Source: Arthrobacter sp. EM1
GTDB taxonomy: Bacteria > Actinomycetota > Actinomycetes > Actinomycetales > Micrococcaceae
Length of the DNA stretch: 64,000 bases
Assembly: GCF_029964055.1 (NCBI RefSeq)
Contig: NZ_CP124836.1
Span: 1,922,001-1,986,000, forward strand
Direction of reading: 5' to 3'
In this document: piece after piece, positions 7,857 to 15,450 of the stretch
Position numbering within the stretch: the first letter of the stretch is position 1
How the letters are laid out: every line of letters starts with the position of its first letter
Translations under genes and position numbers: made by a program
The notes under the pieces: model-generated
What the model was told of the DNA's origin: nothing
Database searches by the model: none
The model's input: only the letters and a program-made list of their open reading frames with translations

Positions 7857-10568
7857 TCAGATGATCGGCTGGGTGAACGGTGTGGTGTCATCGATGTCGC
7901 GATCGAAGATGGCCGTGCCACTGCTGCCGAACCTGGCGCTGTGGACTTCGATTCGGTCCAGGAACCAGTCGGGGGCGTTGCCGTCGTTGTCCCGCTGCAC
8001 GGTTAGTGTCTGCAGCGCGCCGAGGTCCCCGCTTGGGAGCGTGACCCAGTTCCAGTCGTCGCTTTCCATTCGCTTAATGAGCTCGGTGTTCACGGTCTTG
8101 CTCGCCGACCCGGCAGCTCCGGTAAGGGTGAAGGTGACGTTGGCATCCGTGCCGGCCATCCATTTGTCGGCAGTGTGGATGTGCAGGCCGTAGCCGAAAT
8201 TCGCCGGTTTGAACGGATTGTCCGCGCGCGTGGCCAACCGGATCAGCGACGAGAATTGACCTTCCGCTGCGATGTCGCGCAGGTCACGGGGGTCGTCGGT
8301 GATGGCTCCGTCGACTCCGATGCGGATGTACTCCCGTAGCTCGTCGTGCGCGTTAACCGTCCAAACGTAAATGAACGCAGGCCGCGCGGCCGCTGCGCGG
8401 ATCCCGCACGCCGCCTCCAGCGTATAGCGGTAGTACGGGCCGAGGATGAAGTTCATGAAGCTGATGCCGTTGCCGTAGCCCTGGTGGCCGACGCCACGGC
8501 TGGTGAAGTAGTTCGATACCGCCGCAGCATCGTTCTCGGCATCGATCATCAATCCTTCGCGAGGGCCCAGGATGTCCACGATCCGGTCGAAGAAGGCACC
8601 TTGGTTGTCGTCCCGGTTGCCGATGGAGAGGATAACGTTCAGATCGTTGTCGAAGGTCAGGTGCTCGCGGATCGCCAGCAGCAGTTCGAAGCCGTGATCC
8701 GGTGAGGTGACTTCCGGTTTGCAGTCGAAGACGAGCAACGACAGTTGGGGGTTTGCCTGCGCGAGCTGGTGGATGCCGATCAGATAGTCCGCTACCGAGG
8801 GTGCGGACGGTTCCCCTGTCCCGTGGCTGATGCACAGCTGCCCGGGGTGGTCCTCGTAGACTTGCACGTCCGGCTCGAGGCCGTTGGCACCGTTGGTGAC
8901 GGCCTCGGTCGCGTCGGCGACGGTGTTCGGGTTGTGGCCAACAACGTAGAAGGGTCGGGGCCCGAACGCCGCCGCGAAGCCGACCACCGTTGTGGCTTTG
9001 ACCTCTGAGGCCCTCCCGCACAGCCATTGCTGGGCCGTCACAAGATCCCGCAGATGGAGCGGCCGAATCAGTGTGACGAGAGCGACCTGGTGCAGCGCGT
9101 CAGCCGTCGCCGAACCGAGGAACTCGTGGCCGGCGCCGTAAACCTCGATCACCGCGCCCGGCACCGCGCCCCGGACGCCGACGGCGGTGTCTGCATCCTT
9201 AAGCGGCCCGAGCACCTCTACCGGCCCCGGCATGGGATGGGCCGCCACGTGCCCCGCTGCGGAGTCGACACCGGTGTCACTGCAGGCCCACTGTCGGACG
9301 AAGACACTTGCGCCTTCGACCAACAGTGGGGTCACGGCGATGACGACATTGGTGTGGAGGGCCAGCACCTGGTCGCTGATGGCCGCGTCCCCCTTGGCCG
9401 TTCGAACGAAGACCTGGAGCACCGCCCCGCGGTGGGCCTTTGTGACGCTGACCGTACCAGTGCAGGAAAACAGTTGGCCGAATATTTGCGCGGCCGGCAC
9501 CTCCTCCTGGTGCGCGTCAACCGTCACAGGTACCGCGGGCGTGCTGAGAATTCCACAACACTCCTGCGTTGCGCTTACCGGATCGGTGGTCAGCGGCGGC
9601 ACGCGGCAGTCGAGCCAAGTCTGCTCCGCCGGTGCTGCGCCGTCGAACACCAACTGATTCGCCGCCAGGTGGACTGTCGCTCCGGGTCGCAAACCGGTCA
9701 CCCGGACGGTTGTGGCGCCGGCACACAGCGGCGAGACAACGACCGGCGGGTCCACGGGTTCGAGCTTGCCAACCAGGACCGGGTCCGAGTTCTTCGGTGG
9801 CCGTTCGCAACGCTTAGCCACCTCCTGCCGGATGGTGATCTCATCGTCCTCCGCCAGCGGTTTCGACAGCAGGAAGCGCAGCGATGAACGATCAAACCCG
9901 GCGCTGTCGACGATCCCGGAACGCCGCTCTATCGTTACGGTGGCCCCATCGAAAACCCCGCTCACCATAACGGAAGGGTCACAGCCGCGGACCGGGGACT
10001 GTATGACCGGGGCAGGCAGCGGCCGGCCCAAGCCGCCCGGAAGCGGGTCTGAGGTCCGGCCGACGTCGGGCCCGGGCGCGAGCCCCGGTCCCGACTGGTG
10101 CGCGGTGATCCACCCGTTTGGCGGGATGGCACTGGTGAGGGCGAAGCGCGCGGTCCCTTCGTGCGCCTGGCCGGTGCCGAGGATGCTGCCGTTAGCGAGC
10201 AGCGTAACGTCTGCGCCTGAAACCGCACCGTCAATCCACACGTACTGGCCGCAGGCGAACAGCTGGGTGGCGACATGGACCGGGCCAAATTCAGCGCTGC
10301 TTGTCGGGGCCGCGGCAACCGGCATCGCCAGGTTGCCCGAGGGAACCTCGCTCTGCTCGGCCCCGAGGTGCTGGATTGCGAACAGGGTTTCTGAGCGGGA
10401 CAGGGTCAGCCCCGGTTCCAGCGGGAAGCGTTGGTCACCTGAGGTGGCAGTCCCCTTGGCCACCGTGCGAAGACCGGTCTCGACTGTCACGCCCGCGCCG
10501 GGCAGTTGCCCCCGGACACGGATCGAGGAACTGAGCTCAGAGAGCGGACCAACAATAACGGGCTGCAT
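7857..10568 (-). CDS. Multidomain protein: six beta-repeats, PLD/sphingomyelinase D-like (GDPD superfamily) domain, PLAT domain
   Basis: About 903 residues. Residues 1-540 hold six repeats of about 90 residues, each opening like PVIVGPL...RVRGQLPGAGVTV and many closing on a Q motif (TAHQSG, TIRQEV, FVRQWAC, TAQQWLCG), which suggests Ig-like beta-sandwiches. Residues from about 538 (RPFYVVGHNPNTV, NGLEPDVQVY, CISHGTG, LLVFDCKPE) give the His/Glu-Asp/His/Asp pattern of the spider and corynebacterial phospholipase D / sphingomyelinase D branch of PLC-like phosphodiesterases. Residues about 773-895 (YGLHIHTADKWMAGTDANVTF, RDNDGNAPDWFLDRIEVHS) match a PLAT/LH2 lipid-binding domain. The start is put at ATG 10568 (GGAG eleven bases upstream); another start at 10634 is possible. 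Neither gives a signal peptide. Substrate unknown. Confidence 0.75.
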   Translation of the reverse strand: MQPVIVGPLSELSSSIRVRGQLPGAGVTVETGLRTVAKGTATSGDQRFPLEPGLTLSRSETLFAIQHLGAEQSEVPSGNLAMPVAAAPTSSAEFGPVHVATQLFACGQYVWIDGAVSGADVTLLANGSILGTGQAHEGTARFALTSAIPPNGWITAHQSGPGLAPGPDVGRTSDPLPGGLGRPLPAPVIQSPVRGCDPSVMVSGVFDGATVTIERRSGIVDSAGFDRSSLRFLLSKPLAEDDEITIRQEVAKRCERPPKNSDPVLVGKLEPVDPPVVVSPLCAGATTVRVTGLRPGATVHLAANQLVFDGAAPAEQTWLDCRVPPLTTDPVSATQECCGILSTPAVPVTVDAHQEEVPAAQIFGQLFSCTGTVSVTKAHRGAVLQVFVRTAKGDAAISDQVLALHTNVVIAVTPLLVEGASVFVRQWACSDTGVDSAAGHVAAHPMPGPVEVLGPLKDADTAVGVRGAVPGAVIEVYGAGHEFLGSATADALHQVALVTLIRPLHLRDLVTAQQWLCGRASEVKATTVVGFAAAFGPRPFYVVGHNPNTVADATEAVTNGANGLEPDVQVYEDHPGQLCISHGTGEPSAPSVADYLIGIHQLAQANPQLSLLVFDCKPEVTSPDHGFELLLAIREHLTFDNDLNVILSIGNRDDNQGAFFDRIVDILGPREGLMIDAENDAAAVSNYFTSRGVGHQGYGNGISFMNFILGPYYRYTLEAACGIRAAAARPAFIYVWTVNAHDELREYIRIGVDGAITDDPRDLRDIAAEGQFSSLIRLATRADNPFKPANFGYGLHIHTADKWMAGTDANVTFTLTGAAGSASKTVNTELIKRMESDDWNWVTLPSGDLGALQTLTVQRDNDGNAPDWFLDRIEVHSARFGSSGTAIFDRDIDDTTPFTQPII

Positions 10569-10761
10569 AAGTGCCACAGCTCCAGAGTGTAGGCCCGGCC
10601 ATGTCGAGGAACAATAGCTGGCGTCCAGCGCCACGGAATCCCAGGCTTCCAGGGTACGAAGACCACTGTCGGCGGCGCAGCGCCATCAGGTCCTGGACGC
10701 TGCTGTCCACGTCGTAAGCATGCTGATAGACACCGGGGTCGCCCGAGGTCAAACTGCGTAT

Positions 10762-10983
10762 ATGGACGACGCGGACAAACAGGACACCATCAACAAGGTC
10801 ACGGACCGGATAGTCGTCCGGCATCCCGAGGCTCCCCGTACGCTCATCGCGAGGATCGTCACGGAAGAGTACGAACAACTGGCTTCCGGCCGGATCCGGA
10901 CCTTCATCCCGACCCTGGTTGAGCACGGGGCCCGGAACAGAATCAGGCGGCAGTTCTCCTCCGGGACAGTGGACAGCAGCTGA
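10762..10983 (+). CDS. Small three-helix-bundle (DUF3562-like) protein
   Basis: A 73-residue helical protein starting MDDADKQDTINKVTDRIVVR, followed by HPEAPRTLIARIVTEEYEQL and then RIRTFIPTLVEHGARNRIRR. This resembles the small three-helix bundle dimerisation proteins scattered through actinobacteria (roughly: H-P-x-V...E-x-Y-x-x-F...R-x-F-V-P-x-L-V-E-R). The start at 10762 gives the compact protein; an upstream in-frame start at 10720 adds 14 residues without similarity. Function unknown. It is followed by a strong hairpin terminator. Confidence 0.65.
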   Translation: MDDADKQDTINKVTDRIVVRHPEAPRTLIARIVTEEYEQLASGRIRTFIPTLVEHGARNRIRRQFSSGTVDSS

Positions 10984-11046
10984 AGCCGTTCAGTCCTGGC
11001 AGTCCTGCACCGACGGCCTTGTCCCAGCGTTGCCCCCGGCGAAGCA

Positions 11047-11079
11047 AAAGGTCCGACCAGTGTGGCCGGTCGGACCTTT
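11047..11079. terminator. Bidirectional hairpin terminator between convergent genes
   Basis: A perfect 12-bp stem (AAAGGTCCGACC / GGTCGGACCTTT) with a 9-nt loop, flanked by A/T at the stem base on both strands. It lies between the plus-strand three-helix gene (ends 10983) and the minus-strand small gene (ends 11113), so it can serve both. Confidence 0.88.
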
Positions 11080-11112
11080 CGCGTCAGCGCAGCGCCTGCT
11101 TCAAGAGGACTG

Positions 11113-11334
11113 CTATCCGGCCTTCCCGGACAGCGCTACAAGCACTCCGGCCGTGGCGAAGAATTTGTTGCTGCCGAGGTCGCGGATGGTCTTGATTCCC
11201 ATGCCGGCAAGGAGTTCGTCGTGCTTTTCGGTGAGCCCGGCCAGCGCTGACGGCGGGGCGGCAAGAACTTCCTCAAGGGTCAAGTTCTCATAGGCCTTAT
11301 CGAGTGCCTTGCCAAGTTCAACGGATACAGCCAT
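11113..11334 (-). CDS. Conserved small protein, helix-hairpin-helix-like
   Basis: A 73-residue protein: MAVSVELGKALDKAYENLTL, then EEVLAAPPSALAGLTEKHDE, then LLAGMGIKTIRDLGSNKFFA and a hydrophobic end VLVALSGKAG. The central part (LTEKHDELLAGMGIKTIRDLG) resembles a helix-hairpin-helix motif of the DUF4332 / topoisomerase-tail kind, where 'x-L-x-x-x-G-I-x-T-x-x-D-L' is common. An AAAGGA site precedes ATG 11334. Role unknown. Monocistronic with the shared terminator at 11047-11079. Confidence 0.65.
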   Translation of the reverse strand: MAVSVELGKALDKAYENLTLEEVLAAPPSALAGLTEKHDELLAGMGIKTIRDLGSNKFFATAGVLVALSGKAG

Positions 11335-11570
11335 GGTTATGTCCTTTGATCGATTCGGAACAACAGCACACTCGCCGCAGACTGCCTGCGAAAGCCGGAA
11401 CGGGAATGCACCGACGCCGGGATACTCCCCGAGCCTCTGGCTACGCTATCGCAGCGGCCCTAACAAAACATCCATATCGGGATGTGAATCCTCATCATGC
11501 CCGCGCCGCTGCTGCATTCTGGATCCGGGGTGAAATGGCCGCGCGCAGTCCCTCGATGGCGCGGCTGCTG

Positions 11571-13088
11571 TCATTCCTTTGGCACCTTTGGGAAACGCTT
11601 CCAGGCCTTGCTGAACCGGGATTCGGCGTCGGCCGCCATGGCTTGTTCAAGCGCGTGCAGCCTCCCGTAGGTGAAGGCATTTTCCCCGGCGAGGTGCGCC
11701 TGGGCGCCGAGGCGCCGGAGCAGGGCCCGGGTGACAACGCTGTCCTGGTGCTCGCCCAGTATTTTTTGCAGTCCGTGGGCGGCGCCGGCCAACCGGGCAG
11801 CGCGCTTGCCGATCACAGGAATTCCGGATTCGGCTGCGTAGCGGAGCCGTTTGGCGCTTTTACGCGCCTCGTGCAGGGCGGCGTCGTGATCCGGGCCGTC
11901 CGGCGTGGCCTCCGCAATCCGAACATTCCGGCGTAACCGCTTCCAGTCTTTCCTGACCAGGGCGGCCACGGTCGCGTGCGCCGGCCGCGGATCAGGAACG
12001 GCCACCGGCACGGCGGCAAGGAAGTCGTCGAGACTGTCGAGGAGGCGGAAATACCGTTTATCCTCGAGCACCTGCAATACCGCGGCGCGGGCGGCGCCGT
12101 AATCGGCGCCCAGCGCTTCCCGCATCCGGCGCGAGACGGGTCCGATCACCAGCTCCGCCGGCTCGCAGGCAACCAGGTCCTCGAGCCGTTCGCGCATCAC
12201 CTCCGCGTCCCGTGCCTCGCCCAGACAGCCGGCCAGCCATTTAAGCTCCGCCCGGAGCGTGTTTACCTGTTCCGGTTCCAGCAGCCGGCGGTAGGTGCCC
12301 AATACCGAACGCATCCGTCTGGTCGCCACCCGCATCTGATGAACGGCGTCCGGTGCGTCCCGGCGCACCCGCGGATCCAGTTCCGAAATGGCCTGCACCT
12401 GAGCGTGCACATAGGCCACGAGCACGGCAGTCGCCGGCCCCTTGCGGCGCACGGGCGGCGGAAGTGCAGCCGGACCGGCCAGCGGCTGATCCCCGAGCGT
12501 GCGTTCCAGCTTCGAGGCATGCGCGGCCGGGCGCCCGCCGGCCGCGGCAAGCACCGCCTCCGCCGCGTCCAGCAGCTCACGGGACCCCTGGACGAGTTCT
12601 ATCTCCCACTCCCGCCACGTCAGGCTGCGGGGTTCCGGTCCGAGCCTGTCGGCCTGCACCCGGTCATCGGCAACATCGGCAAGAATCCCGTTGTGATCGT
12701 CCCGGAGGCGGTGTAGCATCCGCCGGGTTCTCACGCGGGCGACGGCGGCAAGGGGACGGTCCCGTACGTGCACCCGGACGAGCTGGAGGAACCTCGGCGG
12801 AACCAATTCCGGGTCGTTTCCCGGCGGCTCGTGCATTTCGAGCCTTGTGTCCTGGCCGCCGGGGAGTTTGAGGTGCCATCCGGAATCGTCGCCGCCGGTC
12901 CGCCGGCGCAGGGTTATGCCGTGCGCCGCCAGGGCCAGGGCCGCCGTGTCGAAATACTCGGCCTCCAGCTGCTGCTCAACGGGCCGTTCTGCCCGGGCCA
13001 CCCCCGGCAGCTCGTCAAGAGGCGGCAGCGCGGCCCTTTCGTCGACGTCGTACTTTCGCTCGATTTCAACGCTGTCCTCGGAGGCCAT
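11571..13088 (-). CDS. CYTH and CHAD domain protein (inorganic polyphosphate related)
   Basis: A 505-residue protein. The N-terminal CYTH domain has the EIERKYDVDE signature (EXEXK) at residues 8-12, then LKLPGGQDTRLEMHEPP. The C-terminal CHAD domain (from about residue 225) is helical and rich in conserved His/Arg: DAVHQMRVATRRMRSVLGTY, then HEARKSAKRLRYAAE. CYTH proteins hydrolyse triphosphates (tripolyphosphatase or thiamine triphosphatase types) and CHAD binds polyphosphate. No clear ribosome site is seen; a TAGACT hexamer seven bases before ATG 13088 suggests leaderless expression. It is divergent from the PAP2 operon. Confidence 0.92.
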   Translation of the reverse strand: MASEDSVEIERKYDVDERAALPPLDELPGVARAERPVEQQLEAEYFDTAALALAAHGITLRRRTGGDDSGWHLKLPGGQDTRLEMHEPPGNDPELVPPRFLQLVRVHVRDRPLAAVARVRTRRMLHRLRDDHNGILADVADDRVQADRLGPEPRSLTWREWEIELVQGSRELLDAAEAVLAAAGGRPAAHASKLERTLGDQPLAGPAALPPPVRRKGPATAVLVAYVHAQVQAISELDPRVRRDAPDAVHQMRVATRRMRSVLGTYRRLLEPEQVNTLRAELKWLAGCLGEARDAEVMRERLEDLVACEPAELVIGPVSRRMREALGADYGAARAAVLQVLEDKRYFRLLDSLDDFLAAVPVAVPDPRPAHATVAALVRKDWKRLRRNVRIAEATPDGPDHDAALHEARKSAKRLRYAAESGIPVIGKRAARLAGAAHGLQKILGEHQDSVVTRALLRRLGAQAHLAGENAFTYGRLHALEQAMAADAESRFSKAWKRFPKVPKE

Positions 13089-13142
13089 GACACAGTCTAG
13101 GACCGGCACCCCGGTCTCGCACCACAACCGACGGCCGAGCGT

Positions 13143-13156
13143 GTTCCTGCAGGAAC
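13143..13156. promoter_or_regulatory. 14-bp perfect palindrome in a divergent promoter region
   Basis: GTTCCTGCAGGAAC is a perfect 14-bp palindrome between the CYTH/CHAD gene and the PAP2 gene, 55 bp upstream of the former. It is a plausible dimeric-regulator site; no regulator can be assigned. Confidence 0.4.
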
Positions 13157-13178
13157 GGCTCCGCGCAGGCCCCGGCAC

Positions 13179-13196
13179 TTCTTAAGCGTTTCTTAA
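13179..13196 (+). promoter_or_regulatory. Direct repeat TTCTTAA-N4-TTCTTAA, likely response-regulator box
   Basis: Two identical heptamers TTCTTAA start at 13179 and 13190, exactly 11 bp apart, in the divergent spacer 63 bp before the PAP2 start codon. OmpR/PhoB-family response regulators bind as head-to-tail dimers to half-sites spaced about one helical turn (11 bp). The operon downstream encodes just such a regulator, so this is probably its autoregulatory site. The spacing and sequence are seen; the binding is inferred. Confidence 0.6.
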
Positions 13197-13258
13197 AGGC
13201 CCTGCGGGAAAGTTGGAGCGTGCGCCGGACAGCGCCCTCGACCCGACCGGAGGACCCC

Positions 13259-14023
13259 ATGACTGGACCCGCCCATGCTGGCAGCGTTACGGCGCCCCGT
13301 GATTCTGCCGGACTAAAGGCAGCTGCCGGCCCGCAGCCCTGGGCCATCCCCCAGCCCCGTCATTGGCTGTTATGGGGCATCCTGCTGTCCGCGGCGGTCA
13401 TCGCCCTGGGCGCAACGGCACAGCTGTTACCCGGTGGTACGGCGGCTGAACTGGGCGTTGACCAGGACCTCAGCCAACACCACGCCGCAATCCTGACCGG
13501 CCTCGCTATGACCCTGAACCTGGTGTTCGGCCCGGCGGCCGGAGTCGCATTCGTTGCCGCCGCTGCACTCTACCTTTGGGTGATCAGGCGTTCCCTGGTA
13601 AAAGCCATTGCGTTCGGCATCTTTGCATCCTCCGGTTGGGTGGCAAGTGGCTTGTTTAAGCTCATCATCGCCCGGCAACGTCCCAATCCGGCGCTGCTGG
13701 CCGATCCACTCTCCCCCGAAACCGGCTCCAACAGTTTCCCGAGCGGGCACGTGTCCTTTGCGGTGGCGCTGGGATTTGCCGTGTACTTCCTGGTCCGCGG
13801 AACCCGCTGGGCCAAGGCGACAGCCTTCGCCGCGGCGGCACTGGCCCTCGTGGTGGCGTGGTCGCGGCTGTATATCGGAGTCCACTACCCCACCGACGTG
13901 GTGGCGTCCTTCCTCGCGGCCAGTGCGGCTGTGGTGCTGCTGTCCGGACTGTGGAACCGTTTCGCCGTGCCCCTCCTGGACCGCGTGACGGCCCCCGCCG
14001 CACTCCGATCATCCCAAGCCTAA
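13259..14023 (+). CDS. PAP2 superfamily phosphatase (lipid phosphate phosphatase type)
   Basis: A 254-residue membrane protein with all three PAP2 motifs: KLIIARQRP (K-x6-RP), FPSGH, and SRLYIGVHYPTD (SR-x5-H-x3-D). About five to six membrane helices. Family members dephosphorylate phosphatidic acid, undecaprenyl pyrophosphate or related lipid phosphates on the outer membrane face. The ATG at 13259 follows a strong GGAGGA site; an upstream in-frame start lacks one. It is the first gene of the PAP2-dedA-regulator-kinase operon, ten bases before dedA. Confidence 0.93.
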   Translation: MTGPAHAGSVTAPRDSAGLKAAAGPQPWAIPQPRHWLLWGILLSAAVIALGATAQLLPGGTAAELGVDQDLSQHHAAILTGLAMTLNLVFGPAAGVAFVAAAALYLWVIRRSLVKAIAFGIFASSGWVASGLFKLIIARQRPNPALLADPLSPETGSNSFPSGHVSFAVALGFAVYFLVRGTRWAKATAFAAAALALVVAWSRLYIGVHYPTDVVASFLAASAAVVLLSGLWNRFAVPLLDRVTAPAALRSSQA

Positions 14024-14033
14024 GGAACTGACC

Positions 14034-14774
14034 ATGTACGTCATATACGCCTCCGGGCTTGTCCACACAGTGGCCCCCTCGATTGATCTTCGCTCACTGC
14101 TGGACCCCGCCAGCCTCCTCCAGGGTCTGGGTCCGGCGGCGCTCGGCGTCATCTCGCTGCTGGTCTTCATCGAATCCGGGGTGCTTTTCCCGTTTTTGCC
14201 CGGAGATTCACTGCTGTTCACGGCCGGCCTCCTGCACCAGCAATTGCAGTTGTCGCTGCCGGTGCTGATCGGCGTTGTCACGGCCGCTGCCATCGCCGGC
14301 GACCAGGTTGGCTATATGATCGGACGCACCTTCGGCCGCCGGTGGTTCAAGGACGATGCCCGGATCCTTAAGACAGCGCACCTGACCACCGCCGAGGATT
14401 TCTTCCGACGCCACGGCGGCGCCGCAGTTGTGCTGGCCCGCTTTGTGCCCATGGTCCGGACGTTTGCACCCCTGAGCGCCGGCATCGCCCGTTACGGCTA
14501 CAAGTCCTTTACGCTCTGGAACATCTCCGGGGCGCTGGCTTGGGCCGCTTCCGTCACGCTGCTGGGAACATGGCTGGGGCACTTTGAGGTCATCGCCAAG
14601 AACATCGACGTCATTGCAGTGCTGATGGTCCTCGTTTCGGTCCTGCCGTGGGTGGTCGAGTTCGTTAAGCGACGGCGCCGGAACCGCGGCCCCGCGGCCG
14701 AAACCCGGCCCGGTCCCGGCAGCCTGGAGACAGACCGGCCCCCGGCGCAGCGTATTTCGCAGGACAATAGCTGA
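14034..14774 (+). CDS. DedA family membrane protein
   Basis: A 246-residue member of the DedA/SNARE-associated (VTT) family: LVFIESGVLFPFLPGDSLLF, GDQVGYMIGRTFGRRWF, and FVPMVRTFAPLSAGIARY, with an amphipathic re-entrant segment and several membrane helices. Bacterial DedA proteins include flippases for undecaprenyl phosphate and phosphatidylethanolamine. Pairing with a PAP2 phosphatase suggests recycling of a lipid carrier (dephosphorylate outside, return inside). The basic C-terminus (FVKRRRRNRGP) is cytoplasmic. An AAGGA site precedes ATG 14034. The stop is one base before the next start. Confidence 0.92.
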   Translation: MYVIYASGLVHTVAPSIDLRSLLDPASLLQGLGPAALGVISLLVFIESGVLFPFLPGDSLLFTAGLLHQQLQLSLPVLIGVVTAAAIAGDQVGYMIGRTFGRRWFKDDARILKTAHLTTAEDFFRRHGGAAVVLARFVPMVRTFAPLSAGIARYGYKSFTLWNISGALAWAASVTLLGTWLGHFEVIAKNIDVIAVLMVLVSVLPWVVEFVKRRRRNRGPAAETRPGPGSLETDRPPAQRISQDNS

Positions 14775-14775
14775 C

Positions 14776-15450
14776 ATGAGAACCCCATTCGGTCCGCCGT
14801 CCCTGCTGCTGGTGGAGGATGACATTGTGCTGGGACCGCTCATCGCCGAACTGCTGGAACCGGACTACCATGTCAGGCTGGCCACCAACGGCCAGGAGGG
14901 TCTGCATCAGGGGCTGACCCAGGACTGGGACGTGATGGTGATCGACCGCGGCTTGCCGCTGATGGACGGTATCGCCCTGATCGGAGCGCTGCGGGCCAAG
15001 GGGGTATCGACGCCGATGCTTATCCTCACGGCTCTCGGGGCCGCCGAAGAAAAGGTCAGGGGCCTGGACGCGGGAGCCAATGACTACCTGAGCAAACCGT
15101 TCGACGCCGGTGAACTCGGGGCGCGCCTGCGGGCCTTAACGCGCACTTTCGCGCCACCCCTGGCGCCGCTAAGCATCGGCAACTGGGAACTCGATCCGGC
15201 ATCGCGTTCCGTGCGCTCGGTGTACGGGACACGGGTGTCCCTGACGGCAAAGGAAGCTGAGTTGCTGGCTGCCCTGGCAGTCGAGCCGGACAGGGTCTTC
15301 ACGCGGGACGAACTGCTTTCCGGGCATTTCCAGCCCACCGACCAGCCGGGCGTGATCGACACCTACGTCCACCACCTCCGGCGAAAAGTCGCTAGGTCGA
15401 TCGTCCGCACAGTCCACGGCGTCGGCTACCAGATCGGCGATGCCTTATGA
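14776..15450 (+). CDS. OmpR/PhoB-family response regulator
   Basis: A 224-residue two-domain regulator. The receiver has the acidic pair VEDD at residues 13-16, the phospho-acceptor Asp57 in VIDRGLPLMDG and the lysine in YLSKPFDAGE. The C-terminal winged helix runs RVSLTAKEAELLAALAVEP to VIDTYVHHLRRKV and VRTVHGVGYQIGD. Its start overlaps the end of dedA closely and its stop overlaps the kinase start by four bases (ATGA). It is expected to bind the 11-bp direct repeat upstream of the operon. Confidence 0.96.
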   Translation: MRTPFGPPSLLLVEDDIVLGPLIAELLEPDYHVRLATNGQEGLHQGLTQDWDVMVIDRGLPLMDGIALIGALRAKGVSTPMLILTALGAAEEKVRGLDAGANDYLSKPFDAGELGARLRALTRTFAPPLAPLSIGNWELDPASRSVRSVYGTRVSLTAKEAELLAALAVEPDRVFTRDELLSGHFQPTDQPGVIDTYVHHLRRKVARSIVRTVHGVGYQIGDAL

